Shown: positions 18,260-27,450 of the stretch, one piece after another
How the letters are laid out: each line of letters starts with the position of its first letter
Numbering within the stretch: position 1 is the stretch's first letter
Position numbers and translations under genes: made by a program
From: Atopostipes sp963558565
Lineage (GTDB): Bacteria; Bacillota; Bacilli; Lactobacillales; Carnobacteriaceae_A
Length of the DNA: 64,000 nucleotides
Assembly (NCBI GenBank): GCA_963558565.1
Contig: CAUWGX010000008.1
Span: 4,633 to 68,632 of the forward strand
Direction of reading: 5' to 3'
The notes under the pieces: generated by a model
Seen by the model: only the letters and a program-made list of their open reading frames with translations
Told to the model about the DNA's origin: nothing
Databases searched by the model: none

Positions 18260-18292
18260 TATTACGTTCCTCCTTTTATTTTTTATTATTGA

Positions 18293-19090
18293 TTAAACGC
18301 CTGGATCACGGTTTGCGTCTTTAGAATAAATATAAGCTAGAGGTTCGTCACGACCAACACCATATGCTGCTTGTGGTACATAGCGTCCCATGAAGATGTA
18401 GTCCCCTTTTTCTACTGGGTACCAATTGTTATCTAGATTGTACATGCCTTTACCTGATAATAAATAAGCACCATGTTCTTGATAATGTGTCTCAATATAA
18501 CCATGGCTTGCACCTGGTTGGAATTCTAGAATGTGCATGTTCATATCAAAACCAAAATCATCTGTTGGTAAGAAGTCCCATAGAAGTACATCAGACATTC
18601 CTTCATATTCAATTGGTGTAAGATCTTTTTTGTTTCCAACTACACGGTGAGCTTCATGACCTTCAATCTCATCATAAGCTCTTTTATATAAGAAAGCTTC
18701 TGTCATTTCGTCTTGAGCATTCTCGAAATACATGGTTTCATTCACAGGGAAGTAGGCATATCCACCCTCTGTTAATTCGTATGTTTCTTCACCATCACTT
18801 ACGTTTAGTTTACCTGAGAGTACATACACAAAAGTTTGAACGCCTTCACCACCAAATCCACGTTCGTTCTTTCCACCTTCTAAGAACTCGACAATGTAAT
18901 CGCTAAAGCTCGCGCCTAATTTTGGTGAAGCTAAAATCGTAATGTTCACGTTTTCAAATCCAGGCACAGTATTTTGCACAAGTCCATCATGTGGAATGAG
19001 TGCATACTCTCCTTTTTTGATAACCGCTCTTGATTCGAGCAAACCTTCACGATAACCTGTTTTGTTGTTTTTGTAACCCACTAAACTCAC
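18293..19090 (-). CDS. allE: (S)-ureidoglycine aminohydrolase
   Basis: A 265-residue bicupin. It releases ammonia from (S)-ureidoglycine to form (S)-ureidoglycolate, directing the AllC product into the oxalurate branch. Metal-site residues of the second cupin are visible in GYIETHYQEHGAYLL (E, H, H), and the YPVEKGDYIFMGRYVPQ stretch is typical of YlbA/AllE. First gene of allE-allD, behind its own promoter. Confidence 0.92.
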   Translation of the reverse strand: MSLVGYKNNKTGYREGLLESRAVIKKGEYALIPHDGLVQNTVPGFENVNITILASPKLGASFSDYIVEFLEGGKNERGFGGEGVQTFVYVLSGKLNVSDGEETYELTEGGYAYFPVNETMYFENAQDEMTEAFLYKRAYDEIEGHEAHRVVGNKKDLTPIEYEGMSDVLLWDFLPTDDFGFDMNMHILEFQPGASHGYIETHYQEHGAYLLSGKGMYNLDNNWYPVEKGDYIFMGRYVPQAAYGVGRDEPLAYIYSKDANRDPGV

Positions 19091-19151
19091 AATCCCTTCC
19101 TTATTTGATTCCTGTTCATTGTACCTATTTAAGGCTTAAGATGTCAAAATC

Positions 19152-19215
19152 TAAACCCTATAAAAATAGGTTTTTATTTGTGCATATTATACAATAGATC
19201 GTCTTCTATCAATAA
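19152..19215 (-). promoter_or_regulatory. Promoter and possible operator of allE-allD
   Basis: On the minus strand a TATAAT (plus 19186-19191) is preceded by TTATTG at 18 bp or TTGATA at 15 bp. Just downstream of the expected start, plus-strand 19152-19172 holds an interrupted inverted repeat (AAACCCTAT, then ATAGGTTT) that could bind a regulator such as PucR. Confidence 0.5.
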
Positions 19216-19258
19216 TCATTAAGAAGGGAATGCTTTAGTTAGTGAGCACTCTTGGCTT

Positions 19259-19651
19259 TTACTTTGATTCTTCTAAGGTGTGTGGGATGAAGCCAATAGG
19301 AACAGGGCCCGCAATGCCAATCATCACGAAAGGTTGGTCGGATACATTCGTCATTCCATGTTTTTCGCCAGGACGCGCCACAATGATATCCCCTTTTTGA
19401 ATAGGTACTTTTTGGCCTAATTCGGGATAATATTCTGCGGTCCCCTCGATCACAATCCAAATATCATCCGCTTTTTCATGAGAATGGATGGGGAGCGTTT
19501 GACCAGGTAGCATTGTCCAAATTGCACCAACTGTGAAATCCGTCTCATAAAATATTTCTTTCGTTGCTTCTCCTTCTCTAAAGCATTGGATATCGGGACA
19601 GTGGAAAATACGGTCTTTCAAATCTTTACGGTCAATTTCTACTAATGGCAT
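19259..19651 (-). CDS. Single-domain cupin protein
   Basis: About 130 residues with one cupin barrel. LPIHSHEKADDIWIVIEG supplies two histidines and a later glutamate position, and ARPGEKHGMTN the third histidine of a metal site. Reaction unknown. It lies directly after the 2-hydroxyacid dehydrogenase gene and upstream of allE-allD, so it may take part in ureide metabolism, for instance with an unstable intermediate. AAGGAG at ten nt supports the ATG at 19651; the frame is open to 19678. Confidence 0.75.
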   Translation of the reverse strand: MPLVEIDRKDLKDRIFHCPDIQCFREGEATKEIFYETDFTVGAIWTMLPGQTLPIHSHEKADDIWIVIEGTAEYYPELGQKVPIQKGDIIVARPGEKHGMTNVSDQPFVMIGIAGPVPIGFIPHTLEESK

Positions 19652-19683
19652 TTTATCAACACTCCTTATGTTTTTCATTTTGT

Positions 19684-20640
19684 TTATCGTTCGACAATGT
19701 TTTGTGGTTCACCTTTAAGGTAGGAAATCGTATTATCAAAAGCGATTTTTGCTCGACGCTCCATCGCTTCATCGGATAAGAAAGCAACGTGTGGAGTCAA
19801 GACAGTATTTTTAGCATTTAATAACGGATAGTCCTTTGGAATTGGGGGTTCCATGTCAAAAACGTCAATACCTGCTCCTGCAATTTCTCCATTATCTAGC
19901 GCCTGCGCTAAGGCCTCATTATCGACAACAGGACCACGAGCCGTATTAATAAGAATGGCGTCTTTTTTCATTCGAGCCAGTTCACTTGCAGAAATCATTC
20001 CTTCTGTAGCTGGAATCAAAGGAACATGTAAAGAAACAATATCTGCCTGAGCCATTAATTCATTTAACTCAACATACTCGAGTCCAATTTCTTGAGCCCC
20101 AGGGTTTTCTTGAACATCATAGCCGATTAAATGAGCACCAAAGGCAGCGAATAATCGAGCCGTCATAAGCCCAATTTTTCCTGTTCCCACGATCCCTACT
20201 GTTTTTCCACTAATTTCTTTTCCTTGAAAAGGATGATGTTCATCGGACTGGCGAATCGTTTCATCTCCAGTAGTGATCCCGCGATATAAGTCAAGCGTTA
20301 ACCCGATCGCTAATTCAGCCACTGCTTGATCGGCATAACCAGCAGCGTTCATCACTAAAATATCTTGGTCTTGTGCTTCGGCAATCCCTACATGATCTAC
20401 ACCTGTAAAAGCGACATTAATTAATTTTAACTGGGGACTTTGATCGATAACTTCTGTCGGAAAAGGATTATTAGCAATCATAACGACATCTGCATCTTGA
20501 CTACGCTTCGCAAGTTCCTGCACATCCGTTGTTTTTTCGTCGTAATAAACAAATCCATGACCTAAGTCTTTAATTTGTTGACCGTATTTTTCAATTTGTT
20601 CATTTGGGACATTCAATGGTTCTAATAATTTAACAAGCAT
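19684..20640 (-). CDS. D-2-hydroxyacid dehydrogenase (NAD-dependent)
   Basis: The 318-residue protein has the D-isomer 2-hydroxyacid dehydrogenase pattern: a Rossmann motif VGIVGTGKIG near residue 150, the NTARGPVVDNEAL active-site loop with catalytic Arg, a later Glu, and TPHVAFLS with the catalytic His. It should reduce a 2-oxo acid or oxidise a D-2-hydroxy acid. Its place at the head of the cupin, allE, allD group hints at glyoxylate or a related acid formed by spontaneous ureidoglycolate breakdown. The substrate is unproven. Confidence 0.8.
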   Translation of the reverse strand: MLVKLLEPLNVPNEQIEKYGQQIKDLGHGFVYYDEKTTDVQELAKRSQDADVVMIANNPFPTEVIDQSPQLKLINVAFTGVDHVGIAEAQDQDILVMNAAGYADQAVAELAIGLTLDLYRGITTGDETIRQSDEHHPFQGKEISGKTVGIVGTGKIGLMTARLFAAFGAHLIGYDVQENPGAQEIGLEYVELNELMAQADIVSLHVPLIPATEGMISASELARMKKDAILINTARGPVVDNEALAQALDNGEIAGAGIDVFDMEPPIPKDYPLLNAKNTVLTPHVAFLSDEAMERRAKIAFDNTISYLKGEPQNIVER

Positions 20641-20896
20641 TTGCTCTCCTCCTATTTTTTCGAACGCTATTTAAACACTCCTTTTAAGGAAGTTCCTGCT
20701 TAAAGTCACGCTCTTTTGTTTAAGTAAGTCCATCTTAATGTGAAGTTATTCACTTGTCAATTGCTTTTAAAAAAACTGGAGGTTTTGCCTCTTTCAATAT
20801 ATTGGTTGTACATAATGAACAAAAGGGATTATAAGATAAAATAGGATAAGTCGTTAATTTGTGAAATTTTTATCAAACTATATTCTTTCCAATAAA
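20641..20896. other. Intergenic region upstream of the 2-hydroxyacid dehydrogenase
   Basis: No coding frame is seen. GTGAA and TTCAC form a short palindrome at 20740-20753 (possible operator), and GAGG/CCTC a small hairpin at about 20782-20796 in the likely 5' leader. A minus-strand promoter may lie near 20800-20825 (TTGTTC and TATATT). Confidence 0.4.
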
Positions 20897-20934
20897 TAAA
20901 CTCCTCACTTTTACTCATAAAAGGAGGAGTTTTG
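20897..20934 (-). terminator. Terminator of ridA
   Basis: On the minus strand AACTCCTCC and GGAGGAGTT-type arms (plus AAACTCCTC ... GGAGGAGTTTT) form a stem followed by a T-rich stretch, just beyond the ridA stop. Confidence 0.75.
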
Positions 20935-20942
20935 AAATGGAT

Positions 20943-21332
20943 TTAATTAGGTTTTTTCACGATAAATTCTATCTCCACATCGGCTTCGAGTGGTAATTCA
21001 TTCACTGCTACACAGGTTCGAGCCGGATAAGGTTCATTAAAGAATGTTTTGTAGACTTCGTTCATCTCATCAAAGTAAGCCATACTTGTTAAATAGACAT
21101 TCACTTTAACCACATCGTCGCTTGTAACTTCAGCTGCATCCATCACAGAAGTTAAATAAGACAAAGCGGTTTTTGTTTGGTCTGTGATATTTCCTTTAAC
21201 TTTTGCTTCTTCGTCTCCAACGCCATTCATTGCTGTCTGTCCCGAAAGGAAAATAAAATCTCCTGCGTCTACCGCATGTGAATAAGGGCCAGACGCACTA
21301 ACATTATAAGCTGTATAATTTTTTCTTGTCAT
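20943..21332 (-). CDS. ridA: RidA-family deaminase
   Basis: The 129-residue protein matches the YjgF/YER057c/UK114 family: an N-terminal YSHAVDAGDFIFLSGQ stretch and the C-terminal PARTCVAVNELPLEADVEIE, which holds the conserved Arg and Glu. RidA hydrolyses reactive enamine and imine intermediates formed by PLP enzymes. It lies 25 bp after tex. Its closeness to the ureide island (imine and aminol chemistry) may be coincidence. The exact paralogue cannot be told from sequence alone. Confidence 0.88.
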   Translation of the reverse strand: MTRKNYTAYNVSASGPYSHAVDAGDFIFLSGQTAMNGVGDEEAKVKGNITDQTKTALSYLTSVMDAAEVTSDDVVKVNVYLTSMAYFDEMNEVYKTFFNEPYPARTCVAVNELPLEADVEIEFIVKKPN

Positions 21333-21357
21333 TGTTTTTCTACCTCTTCATTTTTAT

Positions 21358-23550
21358 TTATTCGTTGCTACCAATCATAGATAAACCAATACGTCCTCGG
21401 TCTAAATCAACTGATGCTACCCACACCGTGACAATATCGCCAACTGCTACGACATCTTTTGGATGTTTCACAAAATCTTGACTTAATTTTGAAATATGCA
21501 CTAAACCATCTTGTCCTACACCCACATCAACAAAAGCACCGAAATCGACCACATTACGTACAGAGCCTTCTAACTCCATCCCAACGGTTAGGTCTTCGAT
21601 GGATAAGACATCTGTTCGCAGTAACGGAGCAGGCATATCGTCTCGCATATCCCGTCCAGGGGCAGTGAGTGCTTTTAAGATGTCTTGATAAGTTTCTTTA
21701 CCTAATCCGACTTCTTCGCGCACTTTACGATGGTCAATTTCCCCTAATGTTTCTCGCACTTCATCTGTTCCTAATTCATCTTTTGTTATACCGACAATTT
21801 CAAGGATTTGTTCGGCTTCTTTATAAGTTTCCGGGTGAATGCCTGTGTTATCAAATAGCTCTTCTCCATTCGGAATTCGTAAAAACCCAGCCGATTGTTC
21901 ATAAGCTTTAGGGCCTAGTCGTTTAACTTCTTTTAGCTGTTTACGATTTGCAAACAACCCATGCTCTTCTCGGAAATTCACGATATTTTGTGCTGTGGTT
22001 TTCGTTAATCCAGAAATGTGACGCAATAAGGTTGCACTGGCGGTATTTAAGTTTACACCCACTTGGTTTACCGCTGTTTCTACCACAAAGTCTAATTGTT
22101 CCGTTAATTTTTTCTGGGACACATCGTGTTGATATTGGCCGACCCCAATGGATTGTGGATCAATTTTCACTAATTCGGCTAATGGATCCTGTAAACGCCG
22201 AGCAATACTTACAGCACTTCGTTCCTCAACTTGTAAGTCTGGAAATTCGCGACGCGCTTCTTCACTTGCCGAATATACTGACGCCCCTGCTTCATTTACA
22301 ATAACGTAAGCAACTTCGTCGTCAATCTCTTGTAAAATATCTGCGACAAATTGTTCTGACTCTCGACTTGCCGTACCATTCCCGATGGCAATCGTATCAA
22401 TGTTATATTCACGGATAAAGTTAATGAGTTCACCTTTAGCTGCTTCTCTTTTTGCTTTTGCTGCTGGTTTATGAGGATAAATCACTGTAATCCCTAGCAG
22501 TTTACCTGTTTCATCCACAGCCGCTAACTTACATCCTGTCCGGAAAGCAGGGTCAAAGCCTAAGATAGTTTGTCCTTTTAGAGGGGCTTGTAGGAGTAGA
22601 TTACGTAAATTTTCTCCAAATACTTTAATCGCTTGGTCTTCCGCTTCTTCTGTTAGCGTTGAGCGGATTTCTCTTTCAATTGCTGGTTGAATAAAACGTT
22701 TATACGCCTCTTCATTAGCTTCCTGTACATAATTAATTGCACCAGAAATCGCTAACTCCGGAATAGTTTGATCAAACAGATAGTCAAAAATCTCACGCTC
22801 ATCGACAACAACTTTTACCGTTAAGATGTCTTCTTTCTCGCCTCGGTTTACGGCCAATGTTTGATGAGAAGCTAGTTTTTTCAATGGTTGCGCAAATTCA
22901 TAATACATTTGGTAAACACTTTTTTCGTCTGCTTCTTCATCTTTAGCGACGACATCCAGTTTTCCATGATTCATCGTAAAGCTGCGAATCCATTTTCTAA
23001 ATTCCGCATTGTCTGAAGTTGTTTCTGCTAATATCTCGTGAACCCCTGCTAAAACATCCGCGACCGTTTCTAATTCTTGCTCAGGGTCGATATAGCGAGC
23101 AGCCTCTTCTTCAATACTCGTTTCTGGGAATGTTTGGATCCATTCAGCAAGTGGTTCTAATCCTTTTTCTTTAGCGATGGTCGCTAACGTACGACGTTTT
23201 TTACGATAAGGTAAATATAAATCTTCCACGCGTTGAAGCTGAGTCGCTTGTTTAATCTCATCCGCCAACTCTTCCGTTAATTCATCCTGCTCTTCAATCG
23301 AATGGAGAACTTCTTCCTTTCGTTTTTCTAAATTCGTTAAATATTGATTTCTTTCGTCAATTTCACGAATAGCGACCTCATCTAAAGAACCCGTTGCTTC
23401 TTTACGATAACGAGCAATAAACGGTACTGTATTCCCATCCGCTAGTAAATTAAGGACAACTTCAACTTGTTGATCGGAATAATCCGTTAGCTCTTGTTTT
23501 AATAGTTCTAAGACTCTTGTTTCTGTTTGTTCCATTTGTTTTTCTGCCAT
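21358..23550 (-). CDS. tex: Tex-family S1 RNA-binding protein
   Basis: The 730-residue protein has the full Tex layout: N-terminal helical region, the YqgF-like core with ILGFDPAFRTGCKLA, tandem helix-hairpin-helix motifs (VGVNLNTASATLL and the following LSGLT segment) and a C-terminal S1 domain (DLTVGMELEGSVRNVVDFGAFVDVGVGQDGLVHIS region, about residues 645-725). Tex binds nucleic acid and is linked to transcription and general stress fitness. An AGGAG ten nt upstream supports the ATG. Confidence 0.95.
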   Translation of the reverse strand: MAEKQMEQTETRVLELLKQELTDYSDQQVEVVLNLLADGNTVPFIARYRKEATGSLDEVAIREIDERNQYLTNLEKRKEEVLHSIEEQDELTEELADEIKQATQLQRVEDLYLPYRKKRRTLATIAKEKGLEPLAEWIQTFPETSIEEEAARYIDPEQELETVADVLAGVHEILAETTSDNAEFRKWIRSFTMNHGKLDVVAKDEEADEKSVYQMYYEFAQPLKKLASHQTLAVNRGEKEDILTVKVVVDEREIFDYLFDQTIPELAISGAINYVQEANEEAYKRFIQPAIEREIRSTLTEEAEDQAIKVFGENLRNLLLQAPLKGQTILGFDPAFRTGCKLAAVDETGKLLGITVIYPHKPAAKAKREAAKGELINFIREYNIDTIAIGNGTASRESEQFVADILQEIDDEVAYVIVNEAGASVYSASEEARREFPDLQVEERSAVSIARRLQDPLAELVKIDPQSIGVGQYQHDVSQKKLTEQLDFVVETAVNQVGVNLNTASATLLRHISGLTKTTAQNIVNFREEHGLFANRKQLKEVKRLGPKAYEQSAGFLRIPNGEELFDNTGIHPETYKEAEQILEIVGITKDELGTDEVRETLGEIDHRKVREEVGLGKETYQDILKALTAPGRDMRDDMPAPLLRTDVLSIEDLTVGMELEGSVRNVVDFGAFVDVGVGQDGLVHISKLSQDFVKHPKDVVAVGDIVTVWVASVDLDRGRIGLSMIGSNE

Positions 23551-23591
23551 GTTCTTATGCTCCTACTTTTCTCTTTTACATCATACTCTAT

Positions 23592-24317
23592 TTAAAATCG
23601 AGTACCTTCATTTTCAACAAAATAATGTTTTTCAATCTTCTCTTTGGAAAGAACGAGAGCGTGCATTTTACCTCCGTAAACAGCACCTCCATCAATACCA
23701 ATCAATCCATCGCCACTTTCCCAAATATCAAAGTTCGACATATCTCCATGCAAAGTGGAAGTGACGGTATGTCCGAAAATAATCGTCTTATCGGTGTGAT
23801 TTGGTTGGTCATAGAAACCTTCACGTATCCATACAAAGTCATGGTCGGAAGAATCTCTCCAATCTTTTTTACGCAAATTGACCCCCGCATGTACAAAGAG
23901 ATAATCGCCCCATTCATAATATAAAGGGAGAGATTTTAATAAAGGGAGAAGCCAAGGATATCTTTCTTTAATCTCTTGAACATTCTCTTCATAACTTTGC
24001 CGATTCGAATGCCGTCCTAACAATGAATTTACGGTGCTTTCGCCGCCGTTCATATAATAAAGCGGTAAGTTTTCTTGTGGATTTTCAAGGAATAACTCAA
24101 ACATCTCATCATGATTACCTTTTACCACAATGGCTTCTTCCTCGACCATCAATTGATAGACGCGTTCGTAAACGGCCTTTGAATCTTCTCCACGGTCTGC
24201 CAAGTCGCCAATAAATAGTAATCGTTCTTCTTCTGGGTTCCAATTTTCGAGTAATTGTTCCAACATCGTAATTTGTCCATGCACGTCGCCGATTACAAAT
24301 AATTTTTCTTTATTCAT
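23592..24317 (-). CDS. PrpE/ApaH-like metallophosphatase
   Basis: The 241-residue protein shows the PPP-type phosphoesterase motifs in order: GDVHGQ near residue 10, GDLADRG near 38, GNHDE near 68 and later HAGV and FGHT. Members act on phosphoserine/threonine or on diadenosine tetraphosphate; which applies here is not evident. It is upstream of tex with 41 bp between them and may be co-transcribed. GGAG precedes the ATG. Confidence 0.85.
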   Translation of the reverse strand: MNKEKLFVIGDVHGQITMLEQLLENWNPEEERLLFIGDLADRGEDSKAVYERVYQLMVEEEAIVVKGNHDEMFELFLENPQENLPLYYMNGGESTVNSLLGRHSNRQSYEENVQEIKERYPWLLPLLKSLPLYYEWGDYLFVHAGVNLRKKDWRDSSDHDFVWIREGFYDQPNHTDKTIIFGHTVTSTLHGDMSNFDIWESGDGLIGIDGGAVYGGKMHALVLSKEKIEKHYFVENEGTRF

Positions 24318-24520
24318 TGAGAGATCTCCTCCTCACGAATTCTTTCAGCCTCTATTTTATCACATATTCTATTTCAATTAAGGGATTAGCTAATTTCACT
24401 AAGATTTTCTTGAATTTTTCGTGAAAAAACCTCGATATTGTACTTATTTGTTCGTATTTTACCATTTTAGTCGTTATACTGTTAAAAGAATAATCTTAAA
24501 AAGAGAAAGGAAATGTTATT

Positions 24521-25420
24521 TTGAAGAATCGTACAAAAGGGATTATCGCTGGAGTAGTGATTGTCGTTGTTGCTTTAGCCTTTATTTTATGGCCACGAGA
24601 AACGAATACAGAGGCAATTGAGGTAGAGACAACAGCCGTTACTCAACAAGATTTCCAAGAAACTGTCAGCACTGTTGGCACTATCGAACCGACGCAAACT
24701 GAAAATTTAATGGGGCAAGGGTTAGTGTCTGAAGTCAATGTTGAAGAAAACGAAGAAGTTGTAGCAGATGATGTTCTAGTCACTTATATGGACGGTACAC
24801 AACTGGTTGCTCCCTTTGACGGAACGATTGTTGAATTGAATGTTGAAGAAGAAGAAATGGATGCGAATGCTCAGCAGAATCAACCTTCTTTAGTCGTCGC
24901 AAATCTAAATGACTTAGAAGTTGCGATTGAGCTTTCTAAAAATGAAGCCAATGATATTGAAGTAGATCAAAAAGTTGACTTAACTTATTTAAATCAAGAC
25001 TATGAAGGAACTGTTTCAAGTATTGATTCTATCGCTACAGATAGCAGCAACAGCGGTTCCCCTCTCCAAGGAGGACAAAGTGCACCCACGTTAAAAGCGA
25101 CTGTTGCTTTTGAAACGGAAGATCTTGACCGCTTAGTCCCGGGATTTGATATTGATGCAGATATCATTACTAGCACATCAACCGATGCCCTAGCCATTCC
25201 GATTGAATCTTTATTATATGATGATGACAGTCATCCTTATGTTTTTGTCGTTGAAGATGGCGTCGCGAAAGCGCGTGAAATCGAACCTGGTATTCAGGAA
25301 GGAGTCGCCTTAGAAGTGGTCGACGGATTGTCTGTGGATGATGAAGTCATTCAACTCCCTGGTGAAGAGATTTCTGACGGAACAGAAGTGACCGTGGTGA
25401 ATGAAGATGCCAATGAATAA
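24521..25420 (+). CDS. Membrane-fusion (MacA-like) subunit of an ABC exporter
   Basis: The 299-residue protein has an N-terminal membrane anchor (residues about 7-24), then an HlyD/RND-type adaptor: half-lipoyl segments (LVAPFDGTIVELNVEE), a short hairpin and a beta-barrel region. It likely works with the following ATPase and MacB permease to export a peptide, lipid or drug. The start is a TTG; no ATG is in frame nearby. A three-codon frame, ATG-TTA-TTT-TGA, begins at 24513 and overlaps the TTG. Confidence 0.83.
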   Translation: MKNRTKGIIAGVVIVVVALAFILWPRETNTEAIEVETTAVTQQDFQETVSTVGTIEPTQTENLMGQGLVSEVNVEENEEVVADDVLVTYMDGTQLVAPFDGTIVELNVEEEEMDANAQQNQPSLVVANLNDLEVAIELSKNEANDIEVDQKVDLTYLNQDYEGTVSSIDSIATDSSNSGSPLQGGQSAPTLKATVAFETEDLDRLVPGFDIDADIITSTSTDALAIPIESLLYDDDSHPYVFVVEDGVAKAREIEPGIQEGVALEVVDGLSVDDEVIQLPGEEISDGTEVTVVNEDANE

Positions 25421-26138
25421 TAACGCAGAAACAATGATCCAATTAAAAGAAATCAGCAAAATTTACGAAATGGGTGGAGAAACACTCACTGCTTTAGATG
25501 AAGCTTCTTTAACTACCTACACTGGAGATTTCACTTCGATTATGGGTCCTAGTGGCTCTGGTAAGTCGACGTTGATGAATATTTTAGGTCTCCTCGATGT
25601 CTTCGATCACGGAGAATATATTTTAAATGATATCAACATCGGAGAATACTCCGAAAAAGAAGTGGCAGCGATTCGGAATGAACAGATTGGCTTTATTTTT
25701 CAATCGTTCAACTTACTCCCACGCATGAATTTGCTGGAGAACGTGATGCTTCCTTTAATTTATGCGGGAAAACCTTTAAAAGAACGGCGTGAAAAAGCCG
25801 CAGCTGCTTTAGAAAAAGTCGGCTTAGGCGACCGCTTGGACCATCGTCCGAATGAAATCTCCGGTGGCCAAAAACAACGAGTCGCCATTGCACGTGCGAT
25901 TGTGAATAATCCTGCTGTTATATTAGCGGATGAGCCAACGGGAAACCTGGATTCCAAAACAACGAAAGATATTATCCGAATTTTCCAAGAGTTAAATAGA
26001 GACGGTTCAACCATTATTATGGTGACACACGAACCAGAAGTCGCTGAGTACACGAAAAAAATCGTCCATCTTCGCGATGGAAAAATTGGTGAAGAAGAAA
26101 CCATTACTCCGAAAAGCTTAATCGGAGGTGTTCATTAA
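25401..26138 (+). CDS. MacB/LolD-type ABC transporter ATPase
   Basis: The 245-residue ATPase has Walker A GPSGSGKST (49-57), the Q-loop in FIFQSFNLLPRMN, signature SGGQKQRVAIARA, Walker B ILADEPTGNLD and the H-loop VTHEP. The FNLL and DEPTGNLD features are typical of the MacB/LolD/FtsE branch. It overlaps the adaptor gene by 20 bp. Several in-frame ATGs occur (25401, 25407, 25413, 25434) and none has a clear ribosome site, so translation probably depends on coupling. Confidence 0.92.
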   Translation: MKMPMNNNAETMIQLKEISKIYEMGGETLTALDEASLTTYTGDFTSIMGPSGSGKSTLMNILGLLDVFDHGEYILNDINIGEYSEKEVAAIRNEQIGFIFQSFNLLPRMNLLENVMLPLIYAGKPLKERREKAAAALEKVGLGDRLDHRPNEISGGQKQRVAIARAIVNNPAVILADEPTGNLDSKTTKDIIRIFQELNRDGSTIIMVTHEPEVAEYTKKIVHLRDGKIGEEETITPKSLIGGVH

Positions 26139-26140
26139 TT

Positions 26141-27370
26141 ATGTTATTGCTTGAAAATATAAAAATGGCCATCGACTCTATTTTCTCCAATGTATTGCGC
26201 TCGATTTTAACAATGCTTGGAATCATTATTGGAGTCGCCGCAGTCATTACAATTTTAGCGGTCGGAAACGGGGCTACAGAAGAAATTACAGATACCTTTG
26301 CCGATGTTGGGGCGACTACAGTTACCTTATCGGCTAGCGATACAGAAAATGAAATTTCCGGAGATGCTATTACGCTCGATGATTTGGATGTATTACGTGA
26401 ATCGATCGATGAAATTGATTATATCTCGCCTCTTGTTCGTACAAATGGACAAGTAAATATTGAAGATGGACCCGACAAAACAGTGATGATGGAGGCCGGA
26501 AACGTAGATACCCAGCATACTTCTCAAACCATGTCTTCACAAATTATTGCAGGTCGTTACTACAATGAACAAGAACTAGAAAACGCAGCGGAAGTTGTCG
26601 TAATTGACGCAGACTTAGCTCAAGCTGTTTTCAACCGTACCGATGTTGTCGGCGAAAATCTACGAATTGTTACTGATAGCACACCGCTCGATTTATTAAT
26701 TATCGGTGTTACAGAAGGTATGTACGAAGATTTACAAGGGGAATTTGATACTGCTGAGTTACCATCTTTTGTTTCAGTTCCTTATACTACGCTTGATAAC
26801 TTACTCCCGCAACAAACCGGGATTGAAGAAGTGCATATTTTAGTAAATGACACGGACGAAATTTCATCCGTCTCCCAACAAGCCGTACGCTTACTTGAAT
26901 TACGACACGATGCTGTCGATTCAAATATTTACAATGCACAAAACTTCTTAAATGCGCTTGATCAAGTGAATGGCGTACTTGATTTATTCATCCAATTTAT
27001 CGCTGCTGTTGCGGGCATTGCACTCCTTGTGGGTGGAATTGGCGTGATGAATATTATGCTTGTTTCCGTCACTGAACGTACCCGTGAGATTGGGACACGA
27101 AAAGCACTCGGTGCCACCACAAACATGATCTTAGTTCAATTCTTAATTGAAGCTGTTTTATTAAGTGTGATTGGTGGATTAATCGGACTCTTAATCGGTG
27201 CTGGTCTTTCAAGCATTCTCGGAAGCGTGTTGAATATCGTGCCGCAAATTACGATCGGGAACGTCTCCGCCGTCTTAATCTTCTCTATTGCCATCGGTGT
27301 ATTCTTCGGAATCTACCCGGCAAAACGAGCAGCAGACTTGAACCCAATTGATGCTTTAAGATACGAATAA
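26141..27370 (+). CDS. MacB-type ABC transporter permease
   Basis: The 409-residue protein has one helix near the N-terminus (about residues 20-42), a large extracytoplasmic MacB_PCD domain and three C-terminal helices of the FtsX fold, ending with the coupling signature RTREIGTRKALGAT and YPAKRAADLNPIDALRYE. It completes the adaptor, ATPase, permease set. A GGAGGTG ribosome site lies within the end of the ATPase gene, which stops two bases before this start. Confidence 0.92.
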   Translation: MLLLENIKMAIDSIFSNVLRSILTMLGIIIGVAAVITILAVGNGATEEITDTFADVGATTVTLSASDTENEISGDAITLDDLDVLRESIDEIDYISPLVRTNGQVNIEDGPDKTVMMEAGNVDTQHTSQTMSSQIIAGRYYNEQELENAAEVVVIDADLAQAVFNRTDVVGENLRIVTDSTPLDLLIIGVTEGMYEDLQGEFDTAELPSFVSVPYTTLDNLLPQQTGIEEVHILVNDTDEISSVSQQAVRLLELRHDAVDSNIYNAQNFLNALDQVNGVLDLFIQFIAAVAGIALLVGGIGVMNIMLVSVTERTREIGTRKALGATTNMILVQFLIEAVLLSVIGGLIGLLIGAGLSSILGSVLNIVPQITIGNVSAVLIFSIAIGVFFGIYPAKRAADLNPIDALRYE

Positions 27371-27386
27371 AACCTATAACCAAGGG

Positions 27387-27424
27387 AAAAGATTCTAGGA
27401 AATTGGATTTCTAGAATCTTTTTT
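27387..27424 (+). terminator. Terminator of the MacA/MacB operon
   Basis: AAAAGATTCTAG pairs with CTAGAATCTTTTTT just after the permease stop. Confidence 0.88.
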
Positions 27425-27450
27425 GCTTTTTGGGAGTCGGGGGATTTACA

